Positions 1-10,647 of a stretch of 64,000 bases of DNA are shown piece by piece. The stretch is from Corynebacterium lactis RW2-5 (lineage in GTDB: Bacteria > Actinomycetota > Actinomycetes > Mycobacteriales > Mycobacteriaceae). Location of the stretch: NCBI RefSeq assembly GCF_001274895.1, contig NZ_CP006841.1, forward strand, positions 806,001-870,000, in the 5' to 3' direction. Below the pieces are notes generated by a model. It ran no database searches. It saw only the letters and a program-made list of their open reading frames with translations, and had not been told where the DNA came from. Position numbers and translations under genes: made by a program. Each line of letters opens with the position of its first letter. The stretch's first letter is position 1.

Positions 1-1448
1 AGGAGCCGCCGCTGAACGAGGAAAAGACTGTCCGCGGCAACGTCGAAGAGGGGCTGGGGGACATCTTCGAGAAGAAGGCTCGCTTCGAGGCTATCGCCGA
101 GGAGATGGCCACCAACTACACAGACGAGCTCATGGAGGAGATGGGCAAGCTCCAGGAGGAGCTGGATGCTGCCGACGCTTGGGAGCTCGATTCCAAGATT
201 GAGCAGGCTATGGACGCTCTGCGCTGCCCGCCGGCGGACGAGCCGGTCACTCACCTCTCCGGTGGTGAGCGTCGTCGTGTCGCGCTGGCCAAGCTGCTGC
301 TATCCGAGCCGGATCTGCTGCTTCTCGACGAGCCGACCAACCACCTGGACGCAGAGTCCGTCCTGTGGCTGGAGCAGCACCTGGCCAAGTACCCGGGCGC
401 TGTCCTCGCCGTGACCCACGACCGTTACTTCCTGGACCACGTTGCGGGCTGGATCTGTGAGGTCGACCGCGGCAAGCTCTACCCGTACGAGGGCAACTAC
501 TCCACCTACCTGGAGAAGAAGGCCGAGCGCCTCGAGGTTGCGGGCAAGAAGGACGCGAAGCTGCAGAAGCGTCTGAAGGAAGAGCTAGCGTGGGTTCGCT
601 CCGGTCAGAAGGCTCGCCAGGCGAAGAACAAGGCCCGCCTCGAGCGCTACGAACAGATGGTGGAAGAGGCCGAGAAGTACAAGAAGCTCGACTTCGAAGA
701 GATTCAGATTCCGACCCCGCCGCGCCTGGGCAACCAGGTCGTGGAGGTCTCGCACCTGGACAAGGGCTTCGACGGCCGCACCCTGATTAAGGATCTCTCC
801 TTCACCCTGCCGCGCAACGGCATCGTCGGCGTTATCGGCCCGAACGGTGTCGGTAAGTCGACCCTGTTCAAGACTATCGTCGGCCTGGAGCAGCCGGATG
901 CCGGCGACGTGAAGGTCGGCCAGACCGTCAAGCTCAGCTACGTCGACCAGGGGCGCGAGAACATCGACCCGGAGAAGACCGTGTGGGAGGTCGTCTCCGA
1001 TGGCCTGGACTACATTGTCGTTGGCCAGAACGAGATGCCGTCTCGCGCGTACCTGTCCGCTTTCGGTTTCAAGGGCGCCGACCAGCAGAAGCCGTCGAAG
1101 GTGCTCTCCGGTGGTGAGCGCAACCGGCTGAACCTGGCTCTGACCTTGAAGCAGGGCGGCAACCTGATTCTGCTCGACGAGCCGACCAACGACCTCGATG
1201 TCGAGACCCTGTCCTCGCTGGAAAACGCTCTCCAGCAGTTCCCGGGCTGCGCCGTCGTGATTTCCCACGACCGCTGGTTCCTGGATCGCACTTGTACACA
1301 CATCCTCGCCTGGGAGGGCAACTTCGTCGAGGGCCAGTGGTTCTGGTACGAAGGCAACTTCGAGGGCTACGAGAAGAACAAGGTCGAGCGCCTGGGTGAG
1401 GATGCGGCACGTCCGTCCCGCGTCACCCACCGTAAGCTGACTCGTTAG
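1..1448 (+). CDS. ettA: energy-dependent translational throttle protein EttA (ABC-F), 5' end missing
   Basis: Partial gene entering from the left edge; the frame is open from base 3 and about 482 codons are visible. ABC-F proteins have two ATPase domains and act on the ribosomal E site, gating early elongation by cellular energy state; they carry no membrane domain. Seen here: signature LSGGERRRVALAKLL with Walker B LLLLDEPTNHLD in the first ATPase domain, a charged inter-domain linker rich in Lys/Arg/Glu, then the second domain with Walker A GPNGVGKST, signature LSGGERNRLNLAL and Walker B ILLDEPTNDLD. The C-terminus after the second domain is short, as in EttA and unlike Uup. The Walker A of domain 1 lies outside the window. 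A hairpin follows the stop codon. Confidence 0.93.
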   Translation, partial: EPPLNEEKTVRGNVEEGLGDIFEKKARFEAIAEEMATNYTDELMEEMGKLQEELDAADAWELDSKIEQAMDALRCPPADEPVTHLSGGERRRVALAKLLLSEPDLLLLDEPTNHLDAESVLWLEQHLAKYPGAVLAVTHDRYFLDHVAGWICEVDRGKLYPYEGNYSTYLEKKAERLEVAGKKDAKLQKRLKEELAWVRSGQKARQAKNKARLERYEQMVEEAEKYKKLDFEEIQIPTPPRLGNQVVEVSHLDKGFDGRTLIKDLSFTLPRNGIVGVIGPNGVGKSTLFKTIVGLEQPDAGDVKVGQTVKLSYVDQGRENIDPEKTVWEVVSDGLDYIVVGQNEMPSRAYLSAFGFKGADQQKPSKVLSGGERNRLNLALTLKQGGNLILLDEPTNDLDVETLSSLENALQQFPGCAVVISHDRWFLDRTCTHILAWEGNFVEGQWFWYEGNFEGYEKNKVERLGEDAARPSRVTHRKLTR

Positions 1449-1475
1449 GCTTTCGCCTTTCGACGTCGCCCACGT

Positions 1476-1512
1476 CGCCCCGAGATGCTCTGGTTAAAAA
1501 CATCTCGGGGCG
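1476..1512. terminator. hairpin terminator after ettA
   Basis: CGCCCCGAGATG (1476-1487) pairs perfectly with CATCTCGGGGCG (1501-1512) across a 13-base loop. There is no T-run on the + side, so it may act as a weak or factor-assisted terminator between ettA and the thioesterase gene. Confidence 0.5.
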
Positions 1513-1542
1513 AAACTGTCCAAATCAGTGTGCTGATGCGCC

Positions 1543-1548
1543 TATAGT
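1543..1548 (+). promoter_or_regulatory. -10 box TATAGT for a leaderless thioesterase transcript
   Basis: TATAGT ends 7 bases before the ATG at 1556 and no ribosome binding site is present, so the mRNA should start at or next to the start codon. The same spacing recurs at many genes in this window. Confidence 0.6.
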
Positions 1549-1555
1549 CATTGCT

Positions 1556-1993
1556 ATGACCCAATCAGCACCGTTTCGTACTACTGTGGCCGTGCGTTGG
1601 TCGGATTTTGACCAGTACGGCCATGTAAATAACGCAGCTTTCCTTGAGTATGCTCAGCAGGCCCGCGTGGACTTCGCGGTTCGTGTCCTCGGCGGTGGGG
1701 AAGGTTCTGGTTCCGGGTTCCCGGCGTCGGTCGTCCGACGGATGGAAATCGATTATGTGCGCGCGATTCTCCCTGATACGCGCGAGGTAGTTGTCGATAC
1801 CGAGATTATTGCGTTTGGTCGCACCTCCTATACGCTGCGCCAGTCGATCAGCGATGAGCACGGTCATGTCACTGCTGTCCTCGAGACTGTTATGGTGATG
1901 TTCGACCTGGAGACTGCCACTGCCGTGGAAGTTCCCGCGTCAGCGCGCCGTGAGCTGGAGCGGTTCGCGGCACCAGCAATTGAAGAGAAGTAG
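1556..1993 (+). CDS. acyl-CoA thioesterase, 4HBT/YbgC-like hotdog fold
   Basis: 145 residues, the usual size of a single hotdog-fold thioesterase, which hydrolyses acyl-CoA thioesters in the cytoplasm. The N-terminal motif WSDFDQYGHVNN (residues 15-26) is the 4HBT signature; Asp19 is the expected catalytic acid. The rest, with the central helix around LEYAQQARVDF, fits the fold. The substrate cannot be read from the sequence. The start is set by a -10 box 7 bases upstream (leaderless). The stop codon is followed directly by the ATG of the next gene, so the two are cotranscribed. Confidence 0.85.
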   Translation: MTQSAPFRTTVAVRWSDFDQYGHVNNAAFLEYAQQARVDFAVRVLGGGEGSGSGFPASVVRRMEIDYVRAILPDTREVVVDTEIIAFGRTSYTLRQSISDEHGHVTAVLETVMVMFDLETATAVEVPASARRELERFAAPAIEEK

Positions 1994-2740
1994 ATGCCCA
2001 CATCTCCAACCTCGTCAGTAGCCGAACTGAGTATTGCGACTCGGGCTGCGTTGAAAAACCTCGGAGTGCTCGCGCACAAAGCGCTCGCGATAGATTCTGC
2101 CGCCGTTATGCGCCTGCGTACGAGGGAAATTGAATCCATGCACCAGGATTCCTCCACTGCGATGAGTCAGGTGTGGGTCAAGACCCCATTTGGCCCCTTG
2201 GCGACCAGGACGCTCGCCCTGTCTGCGGCCCCGGACGATGTAATTGTTACTGCTGCGGATGTTAAGGACATTGCCGTTCGTGCCTTCGCGAAGCAACGCT
2301 CCAGCGACGACGTTGATGCTGATAAAGACGCAATCACGGCGCTTCCGTACCGCATCCCCGCGCAGTCGTCGGCCGGGTGGCCAGGCTTTCTGCCCGTGCT
2401 GGATGGATGGGAGCCTGTCGACTACGTCCCAGCCACCGCATTCCGCACCCTCGAGCGCCAGGCCCGCAATGTTGCGACTGAATCCTCTGGTCCCGTCGGC
2501 TTGCCGACGTCGCTACTTGACCAAAAGGTCCTTTCTGTAACGGGGCAGGCGTCGGAAAGCGAAGTAGACGTGTCGATGCGCGATGTGTTCGCGCTGTGCG
2601 CGATGGGATTCATCCCGGAAAATCCTGCCGAGAGGGAACCGGTGCGCGTGTCCGCGAAGGGGCGCTGGCATCGACTCGACGGACGCTTTGGATCGATCTT
2701 TACGATGGAGTCGTTAGCGGTTCTCCCCATCGTGGGGTGA
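1994..2740 (+). CDS. conserved-looking protein of unknown function
   Basis: 248 residues, cytoplasmic by composition, with no signal peptide or membrane segment. The ATG abuts the stop codon of the thioesterase gene (zero spacing), which implies translational coupling. I do not recognise a catalytic motif; the region VWVKTPFGPLATRTL and the segment with AGWPGFLPVLDGWEPVDYVP look well folded. Two copies of the dispersed CGTCGGMAAGC word lie inside it (2499-2509 minus, 2550-2560 plus), one encoding SESE. The gene ends 43 bases from the end of the opposing globin gene, with no clear terminator between. Confidence 0.75.
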   Translation: MPTSPTSSVAELSIATRAALKNLGVLAHKALAIDSAAVMRLRTREIESMHQDSSTAMSQVWVKTPFGPLATRTLALSAAPDDVIVTAADVKDIAVRAFAKQRSSDDVDADKDAITALPYRIPAQSSAGWPGFLPVLDGWEPVDYVPATAFRTLERQARNVATESSGPVGLPTSLLDQKVLSVTGQASESEVDVSMRDVFALCAMGFIPENPAEREPVRVSAKGRWHRLDGRFGSIFTMESLAVLPIVG

Positions 2741-2783
2741 GCCGAGTGGCTGTCCGTCAAAAGTAGGGCATCGGGGAGAGAGC

Positions 2784-3176
2784 CTACTCTGGCTGGTTGA
2801 TGAGCATGTCCGCGACTTGGACCATGTGATTCCACATGGCATCGCGGTAGGGCTGGGGGAGATCGGCATCCGGAATCTCGGCTAGTGAGGCGCTCATTAG
2901 CTCTAGCCATCTATCGTGTTCTGCCATACCGATGGAGAACGGAAAATGACGCATTCGGAGACGAGGGTGTCCGCGCTGTTCATTGTAGGTATGTGGTCCT
3001 CCCCAATACTGAATGAGGAATAGACGCAGACGATCTTCGGCACCTTCCCAATCGTCCTGCGGATACATTGGTCCAATTAAATCGTCTGTCCGCATGCGCG
3101 TGTAAAAGCCGTGTACGACCCGGTTGAACAGATCCTCGCCGCCGACGGCGTCAAAAAGGGTTCGGGAAGAAGTCAT
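2784..3176 (-). CDS. glbO: group II truncated hemoglobin (GlbO-like)
   Basis: 130 residues, the normal length for a 2/2 hemoglobin that binds heme and O2 and is linked to oxygen or NO handling. Visible hallmarks: Tyr25 at the B10 position in GFYTRM, the CD region FLIQYWGGP, the proximal heme-ligand His77 in RMRHFPF, and Trp115 in AMWNHM at the G8 position typical of group II. The start ATG (3176) sits 7 bases after TACACT on the minus strand, so the mRNA is probably leaderless. It is convergent with the hypothetical gene ending at 2740. Confidence 0.9.
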   Translation of the reverse strand: MTSSRTLFDAVGGEDLFNRVVHGFYTRMRTDDLIGPMYPQDDWEGAEDRLRLFLIQYWGGPHTYNEQRGHPRLRMRHFPFSIGMAEHDRWLELMSASLAEIPDADLPQPYRDAMWNHMVQVADMLINQPE

Positions 3177-3183
3177 GGAATCG

Positions 3184-3189
3184 AGTGTA
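3184..3189 (-). promoter_or_regulatory. -10 box TACACT of glbO (leaderless)
   Basis: On the minus strand TACACT is followed by CGATTCC and then the glbO ATG (3176): 7-base spacing, no Shine-Dalgarno. Confidence 0.6.
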
Positions 3190-3352
3190 GTTCCTTCGGT
3201 TCAAACTCGGTGCGCGGTGATGCGAGGGAAGATTTATATGAGCCAGAAGGATTACTCCTCAGGGCGGAAACCATCACAGCACAGGCAGAAATACGAGGTA
3301 ATCGCGTATAAACGGTCGAGGAAAGTATTTAATCACTCCGATACAAAGTGGT

Positions 3353-4021
3353 GTGAGTAGCACAGTGAAAATTGTTCATTTTAAAGAAGCGATAGCCGTT
3401 GCGGCGCTCGTGGGCGTGGCCTGGGCCGGGCCCGCTGCGTTCGCTGCGGTCGCACCGTCACCGAAAATAGACGCTACCAATGGAGAGCCGATTGTTCTCG
3501 ACGGTTCTGTCGCCAAAGTCAGCTTTGATGCGCCGGAAGGCTGGCGCATTGCCCCCGGCGGAGGTAATGAGAAAATAACCTTGGCCAAGGATGACTCGGT
3601 GCTGATAGTCGAGGTTATGACCGGAGCCGATGGCACTGAAACTTCCTTGTCCCGAGCGATGTTGAACCTCAACCGTCGCGGAATTAGCGCAGTCTGGGAT
3701 CAAGATCGTATCACTGTCCCGAAGGCCATAGAATCCGGGGATAAACGCGAGGATTTGAAGGGACAGATGTGCACCGCAATTGATCCCGCGACAGTTTCGT
3801 CGTCATCTCGTGCCGGTAGCTGCGCCATCGCATCGGGAAATGAGCTCGCAATTATGGTCATTGCGCTGGGGGCTCCTGTTGAGGAGGGCGCCTCGGGTGA
3901 AAGAAATGTGGGCAACGGATCGAGCGACAGCAATGTACTCCCCGAGCAAGTCATGAAGTCGATGAAGGTAGAGCTTGTCGCTGACAGCGATCAGCCGAGC
4001 GAGGGAGGCGATCGTGAATAA
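3353..4021 (+). CDS. exported protein of unknown function, first gene of the PrsW operon
   Basis: 222 residues from GTG 3353; GTG 3365 is an equally good start (MKIVHFKE...). Either gives a signal peptide: a short basic n-region, hydrophobic core AIAVAALVGVAWAGPAAFA and a likely cleavage after AFA. The mature part contains VSFDAPEGWRIAPGGG, with the look of small secreted actinobacterial domains, two cysteines (in GQMCTAIDP and AGSCAIASG) that could form a disulfide, and an acidic C-terminus. I do not recognise the family. Its last 8 bases overlap the next gene, so it forms one unit with the small membrane protein and PrsW. Confidence 0.72.
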   Translation: MSSTVKIVHFKEAIAVAALVGVAWAGPAAFAAVAPSPKIDATNGEPIVLDGSVAKVSFDAPEGWRIAPGGGNEKITLAKDDSVLIVEVMTGADGTETSLSRAMLNLNRRGISAVWDQDRITVPKAIESGDKREDLKGQMCTAIDPATVSSSSRAGSCAIASGNELAIMVIALGAPVEEGASGERNVGNGSSDSNVLPEQVMKSMKVELVADSDQPSEGGDRE

Positions 4022-4274
4022 TACAACTATCAACAATCAAGATGGAATGAGGTCGCAACCGGGACTTGGCAACGATGCCACATGGTGGGTTCTGGTCGTC
4101 CTCGGAGCCGTATCTCTGGCATCGCTGGCAGCGGAGTTCATTCCTCAAATTGATAAGAACCCTTCTGAACTAGGGCTTGTCATCGGAGCGCTGCTGGTAG
4201 GCCTGGTCATCCTAATTTTCCTGGTGTCGCTGTTTGACCGCACCAAGGTCCGCAAGGAACCCGGGCAAAAATGA
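4014..4274 (+). CDS. small two-span membrane protein
   Basis: 86 residues from GTG 4014, chosen because GAGGGAGG (4001-4008) lies at the right distance. A polar Asn/Gln-rich N-terminus is followed by one hydrophobic segment (WWVLVVLGAVSLASLAAEF), a short polar loop, a second segment (LGLVIGALLVGLVILIFLV) and a basic tail ending in KVRKEPGQK. It overlaps the upstream gene by 8 bases and the PrsW gene by 4. Function unknown; the tight overlaps suggest it works with the protease or is its substrate or partner, which is inference only. Confidence 0.7.
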   Translation: MNNTTINNQDGMRSQPGLGNDATWWVLVVLGAVSLASLAAEFIPQIDKNPSELGLVIGALLVGLVILIFLVSLFDRTKVRKEPGQK

Positions 4275-5014
4275 TGTGGCTCTACGCCTTTGTTCTCGGA
4301 GGACTGATTGGTCCATGGGTTGCCTTAAAGGGCAATGAGGCCATGCAGGAAGGCCTGGAAGGATTCGTAGAGCGCAATGCACTTGCGGACTGGTGGCCAG
4401 CGCTTTCCGCCCCTGCCGTCGAGGAATTGGGCAAAGGCGCAGTTGTATTCGGAATCATCGTGGTATTCCGCTATCTGGTAACTCGCCCAATCCACGCCCT
4501 CTACGTCGGTGTTGCAGTGGGATTCGGGTTCCAAATCACTGAGGATGTGCTCTATGCGATGTCGGCTGCGCTAGATAGTCTAAACAGCGACTTTGCTGGA
4601 GGAATCCAGAGCGCCATCCTACGAACTGCTACGGGCCTTATCTCTCACTGGATATATTCTGGCTTTGTTGCAGTCGGCATTGCCTACCTGATGGGAATTA
4701 CATACAAGCCGACTCCGCGGACAAAGCGAATCGGAGTCGGAGCTGCACTTATCGTGGCAGCCATTGGACTGCACTTCCTCTGGAACTCGCCGCTTTCCTT
4801 CGAAGATTCAGCCGTCGTTGGCTTGCTGTTGATTGTCAAGGTCATCGTCGTTTTCGTTGCCTTCGTTGTGTTGGTACGAGTCTTGGTTAAACAGGACCGA
4901 GAGGCCCTCGGCCTTCCGAGCCGAAAGGAGCGTAGAGCTCAGAAGAAGGCCGAAAAGCTAGCCAAAAAGCAGGCCAGCGAGCAGGCCGAGCAAAAGGTTG
5001 ACCAAACTGCCTAG
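4271..5014 (+). CDS. PrsW-family intramembrane metalloprotease
   Basis: 247 residues with several transmembrane helices. PrsW proteases cut membrane proteins; the Bacillus founder cleaves an anti-sigma factor. Family motifs visible: EELGK (residues 51-55), FGFQITEDVLY with Glu91-Asp92, His126 in LISHWIYSG, and GLHFLWN near residue 169, which together supply the presumed metal ligands. After the last helix comes a highly charged Lys/Glu/Ala/Gln tail of about 45 residues (from about 200), probably helical and cytoplasmic. ATG 4271 overlaps the stop of the upstream gene, so translation is coupled. No sigma or anti-sigma gene is adjacent. Confidence 0.85.
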   Translation: MMWLYAFVLGGLIGPWVALKGNEAMQEGLEGFVERNALADWWPALSAPAVEELGKGAVVFGIIVVFRYLVTRPIHALYVGVAVGFGFQITEDVLYAMSAALDSLNSDFAGGIQSAILRTATGLISHWIYSGFVAVGIAYLMGITYKPTPRTKRIGVGAALIVAAIGLHFLWNSPLSFEDSAVVGLLLIVKVIVVFVAFVVLVRVLVKQDREALGLPSRKERRAQKKAEKLAKKQASEQAEQKVDQTA

Positions 5015-5059
5015 CGTGGTGCAGGCGGATTGCCATCCTAGGGGCAACGCCACGTTCCT

Positions 5060-7768
<2,709 letters not shown>

Positions 7769-7775
7769 ATTTTCC

Positions 7776-7781
7776 AGGGTA
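7776..7781 (-). promoter_or_regulatory. -10 box TACCCT of pepN (leaderless)
   Basis: TACCCT on the minus strand, 7 bases (GGAAAAT) before ATG 7768. It decides the pepN start against the longer open frame. Confidence 0.5.
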
Positions 7782-7864
7782 GCGATAGCCGTTGTCGAAG
7801 CGGTTGAAAGATGAAGGACTGGTGCCCAACCAACTGAAGTCCTGCAAGGCGGATTACTTTCTCT

Positions 7865-7870
7865 TACACT
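7865..7870 (+). promoter_or_regulatory. -10 box TACACT of the SMI1/KNR4 gene (leaderless)
   Basis: TACACT, then TACGTTA, then ATG 7878. Divergent from the pepN promoter about 90 bases away. Confidence 0.6.
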
Positions 7871-7877
7871 TACGTTA

Positions 7878-8411
7878 ATGAGCGAACTATCTAGAGAAAT
7901 TCCAAATGCAATCGATCGTGTGAACGCAGCTTGGGATCGGATTGAGGCCATGCTTCCCGCCGAAGCACTGGGGGATCCTGCTACGGAGGCTGAACTCAAT
8001 CAGTTGGAACAGGACCTCGGTTTAGCTCTCCCTGACTATGTGCGCGCATCCTGGTTGCGTCATGCATCGACTGATGGGGATTCATGGGACGGCGGTTGGA
8101 TCGCCTCCCCGGCGCAAATCTCAAATGATTACCGTATGTGGACAGAAACCGAGGCCAACGGTGGATTTGAGGACTTCCTTGAGGAGGCCGACGACAACGC
8201 AGATTCAGATGGCAAGTGGTACCACGAGGCGTGGATTCCGCTGACTCATGATTACGGTGGAAACCATATCTGCCTAGATACTCGTTCCGGTCGCCTTGTA
8301 GACATGGACCACGAGTCGGGATCGTCCTTCCTTGACACATCAGATTGGGTTGCTTACCTCGAGAACACAGTCCATCTTCTAGAGACTAAAGGTCGCCCTT
8401 CGACCTACTAA
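7878..8411 (+). CDS. SMI1/KNR4 (SUKH) family protein
   Basis: 177 residues. The profile fits SUKH: an N-terminal helical stretch, then TEAELNQLEQDLGLALPDYVRASWLRHASTDG, the characteristic acidic, aromatic segment with LPxDYV, and later WIPLTHDYGGNHICLDT, which matches the core where family members show IP(I/L)..dGGGN.ICLD. SUKH proteins are often immunity proteins against polymorphic toxins but many are free-standing with unknown roles. No toxin gene is nearby, so the role here is open. Leaderless start as given by the TACACT box. Confidence 0.75.
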   Translation: MSELSREIPNAIDRVNAAWDRIEAMLPAEALGDPATEAELNQLEQDLGLALPDYVRASWLRHASTDGDSWDGGWIASPAQISNDYRMWTETEANGGFEDFLEEADDNADSDGKWYHEAWIPLTHDYGGNHICLDTRSGRLVDMDHESGSSFLDTSDWVAYLENTVHLLETKGRPSTY

Positions 8412-8556
8412 TCCCCACAGCGCTTCAATTCCCCCAAGGCGGAAGTATTGGTGCCAACGTTTTCACCAGTCGAGAGAATGGTGATGCATCAATAAAGGTG
8501 TTGGTCTACTCTGGTGTTACTTCTCAAAAAAGACTTCTAAGAAAGGACACCGGAAG

Positions 8557-9177
8557 ATGGGTAACCGTAAGCACGTGACCTTCTACTTCGACGTTTCCTG
8601 CCCCTTCTGCTGGCAGACTTCTCGCTGGATGAAGGAGGTAGAGAGGGTCCGCGACATCGAGGTCGAATGGATTCCGATGTCACTGTCCGTACTTAACGAA
8701 GGCCGTGACCTCCCCGAAGACTATGTCAAGGCAATGGAGGCCAGTTGGGGGCCCGCCCGCGTCTTCGCCAAAGTTAAGGACGAGGCTCCGGAGAAGGTCG
8801 ACGAGCTCTACACTGTCATGGGCACCCTGATCCACCCGGGCAAGCAAGGCGGAAAACAGGGCTACGGAGCCTACGATGCTGTCATTGCCGAGGCGCTTCA
8901 CAAGGTCGGACTCGACGCCAGTTTTGCCGAGGTCGCAAACAGTGACTCTTACGATGAGCGCCTACGCTTCTACCATGCCGGCGCGATGGATGAGGTCGGT
9001 GATGAAGTCGGAACGCCCGTCGTGAAGCTAGAAGAGACCGCATTTTTCGGGCCGGTTATCACGCGCGTGCCCACCGGCGAAGAAGCAGGCGAAATCTTCG
9101 ACGCGGCAGTGCGACTCGCACAGTACCCGTACTTCTTTGAAATCAAGCGCTCGCGCACCGAAAACCCGCAGGTTTAG
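8557..9177 (+). CDS. DsbA-family mycothiol-dependent reductase (Rv2466c-like)
   Basis: 206 residues, cytoplasmic thioredoxin-fold protein with the active-site motif CPFC at 15-18 near the N-terminus (FYFDVSCPFCWQTSRW), the arrangement of the actinobacterial mycothiol-dependent nitroreductase/oxidoreductase family. A cis-Pro segment is seen near GTPVVKL. It should reduce disulfides or nitro groups with mycothiol. AAAGGA about 10 bases upstream of ATG 8557 is the ribosome site. In M. tuberculosis the homologue also sits between pepN and rpiB, which supports the call. Confidence 0.85.
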   Translation: MGNRKHVTFYFDVSCPFCWQTSRWMKEVERVRDIEVEWIPMSLSVLNEGRDLPEDYVKAMEASWGPARVFAKVKDEAPEKVDELYTVMGTLIHPGKQGGKQGYGAYDAVIAEALHKVGLDASFAEVANSDSYDERLRFYHAGAMDEVGDEVGTPVVKLEETAFFGPVITRVPTGEEAGEIFDAAVRLAQYPYFFEIKRSRTENPQV

Positions 9178-9225
9178 CGCACCCGTACTCGCCGTCGGAG
9201 AGGGGATAGGTCAGGGGACTGGAGC

Positions 9226-10443
9226 CTAGCCGAATTCTTTTTCCGCCTTCCAGGCGGGCGGAATATAAACGCAGGTCGGGTCAGATGCGGTGTAGTCATC
9301 GGTCAACGCGTAGGCCGTAGACCGGGATCCGCCGCACACATTGTGGTACTCGCAGACACTGCACTTTCCATGCCAGTTGTCGGGATCGCGCAGCGCCTTG
9401 AATACCGGCGACTCCGCGTAGATCTCCTGGAACGGTGTGGTCTTGACGTTGCCGCAGTGAAGCGGCAGAAACCCGTTTGGGTAGACGTCGCCAATGTGGT
9501 CGATGAAAGCAAACCCGGAGCCGGAATTGACCGCCATCGGGGAGCGTGGGCGCCGTGGCTTTTCCGGCACGGCTCCGAGTAGCCGCGCTGTCTCCGCGGT
9601 CAGGTAACGATAGAGCTCGCCGCCCTGATACAGAGGTAGCCTCTTCTCCTTGGCCTCTTCCTGCTGCATCACGACGCGGCGGTACTGCGGCGCCTCGGTC
9701 GTCTTGATTGCGATGCGGTTGGAAATATCCGATAACCAGTGCAGGACATCCTCGCGTTCGTCAGGGGAGAGCGCGCCGAGGTTGGCTCCTCGACCCGTCG
9801 GGACTAGGAAGAAGACGTACCACATCTTCGCTTCCATCTCGATGACGGTCTTAAGCAGCGCCGGAGCCTCGTGGATATTGTCCTTCGTCAGCGTCGAATT
9901 GATCTGCAGCCTATACCCGGCCTCGTTGATATACGGCGCCATCTCGAGGGTCTTTTCGAAAGTGCCGGAAAAACCTCTGAACTTGTCATGGGTGAGGGCA
10001 GTTGCGCCGTCGAGCGACATCGACATTGCCTTGCCACCGGCCTCGCGCAGAGAGCGAACCCGCTCGGGAGTCAGCCTTGGAGTCACAGAAGGAGATAAGG
10101 ACATGTTCAGCCCGAGCTCCGTGCCGTAACGCACCAGCTCTTCGAGGTCTTCGCGCTCGAAGGGGTCACCGCCGGTCAGCACTACCAGGGGCCTGGGCTT
10201 GCTATACGACGCCAACGTTTCCAGCAGCAGACGACCCTCCTCCGTCGTTAGCTGGAAAGGATGCGGTTCGTGCTGCGCATCTGCTCGGCAGTGCTTACAC
10301 ACCAGGCCGCAGGCACGCGTGACTTCCCAAATAACAATAAAAGGCTTGGTGTTGATGTCGTGGCGGACTGTGCGTACGACTGGCGCATGATGCCCGTGGG
10401 CGTGCGAATCAACTTGAAAATGGGCTTGTGGCGCGGGAGACAC
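9226..10443 (-). CDS. radical SAM/SPASM protein (NirJ/AhbD-like, TIGR04053-type)
   Basis: 405 residues. The radical SAM cluster motif CGLVCKHC (Cys45, Cys49, Cys52) binds the SAM-coordinating 4Fe-4S cluster; TGGDPFERED is the GGD/GGE-type SAM motif. The C-terminal part carries a SPASM-like Cys set (LHCGN, CSVCEYHNVCGGSR, DPTC) for extra clusters. Overall it resembles heme-pathway enzymes NirJ/AhbC/AhbD and the family I recall as TIGR04053; substrate unknown. The N-terminus is His-rich (SHAHGHH), which is unusual. No precursor peptide or heme gene is adjacent. Start GTG 10443; no clear ribosome site. Confidence 0.8.
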   Translation of the reverse strand: MSPAPQAHFQVDSHAHGHHAPVVRTVRHDINTKPFIVIWEVTRACGLVCKHCRADAQHEPHPFQLTTEEGRLLLETLASYSKPRPLVVLTGGDPFEREDLEELVRYGTELGLNMSLSPSVTPRLTPERVRSLREAGGKAMSMSLDGATALTHDKFRGFSGTFEKTLEMAPYINEAGYRLQINSTLTKDNIHEAPALLKTVIEMEAKMWYVFFLVPTGRGANLGALSPDEREDVLHWLSDISNRIAIKTTEAPQYRRVVMQQEEAKEKRLPLYQGGELYRYLTAETARLLGAVPEKPRRPRSPMAVNSGSGFAFIDHIGDVYPNGFLPLHCGNVKTTPFQEIYAESPVFKALRDPDNWHGKCSVCEYHNVCGGSRSTAYALTDDYTASDPTCVYIPPAWKAEKEFG

Positions 10444-10634
10444 AGTGAATGCACCTATTCCTTACTGCAAGTAACGTTCCGGCAGGCGGCATAAGAGACT
10501 GGAAAAGCTGCTGCGTGCCCAGCATATTCCCGTAAGCCTTACGAAACTCGTCACGCTACCTAAATACGGGTGCATCAGTGGATGCTAGAGGCGATATTGC
10601 ACCCCGCCAACGCAAGAATCGGTGCCGATGTCGC

Positions 10635-10640
10635 TACACT
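10635..10640 (+). promoter_or_regulatory. -10 box TACACT of rpiB (leaderless)
   Basis: TACACT, CGTACTC, then ATG 10648. It fixes the rpiB start well inside a longer open frame that begins at 10570. Confidence 0.65.
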
Positions 10641-10647
10641 CGTACTC

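Noticed and set aside
585..1430. 281-residue open frame antisense to ettA
   Set aside because: Shadow of a GC-rich gene; no start context, and the sense strand has clear ABC-F motifs.
7769..7999. N-terminal 77-residue extension of pepN
   Set aside because: It crosses the divergent SMI1/KNR4 promoter and start; a -10 box and homology favour ATG 7768.
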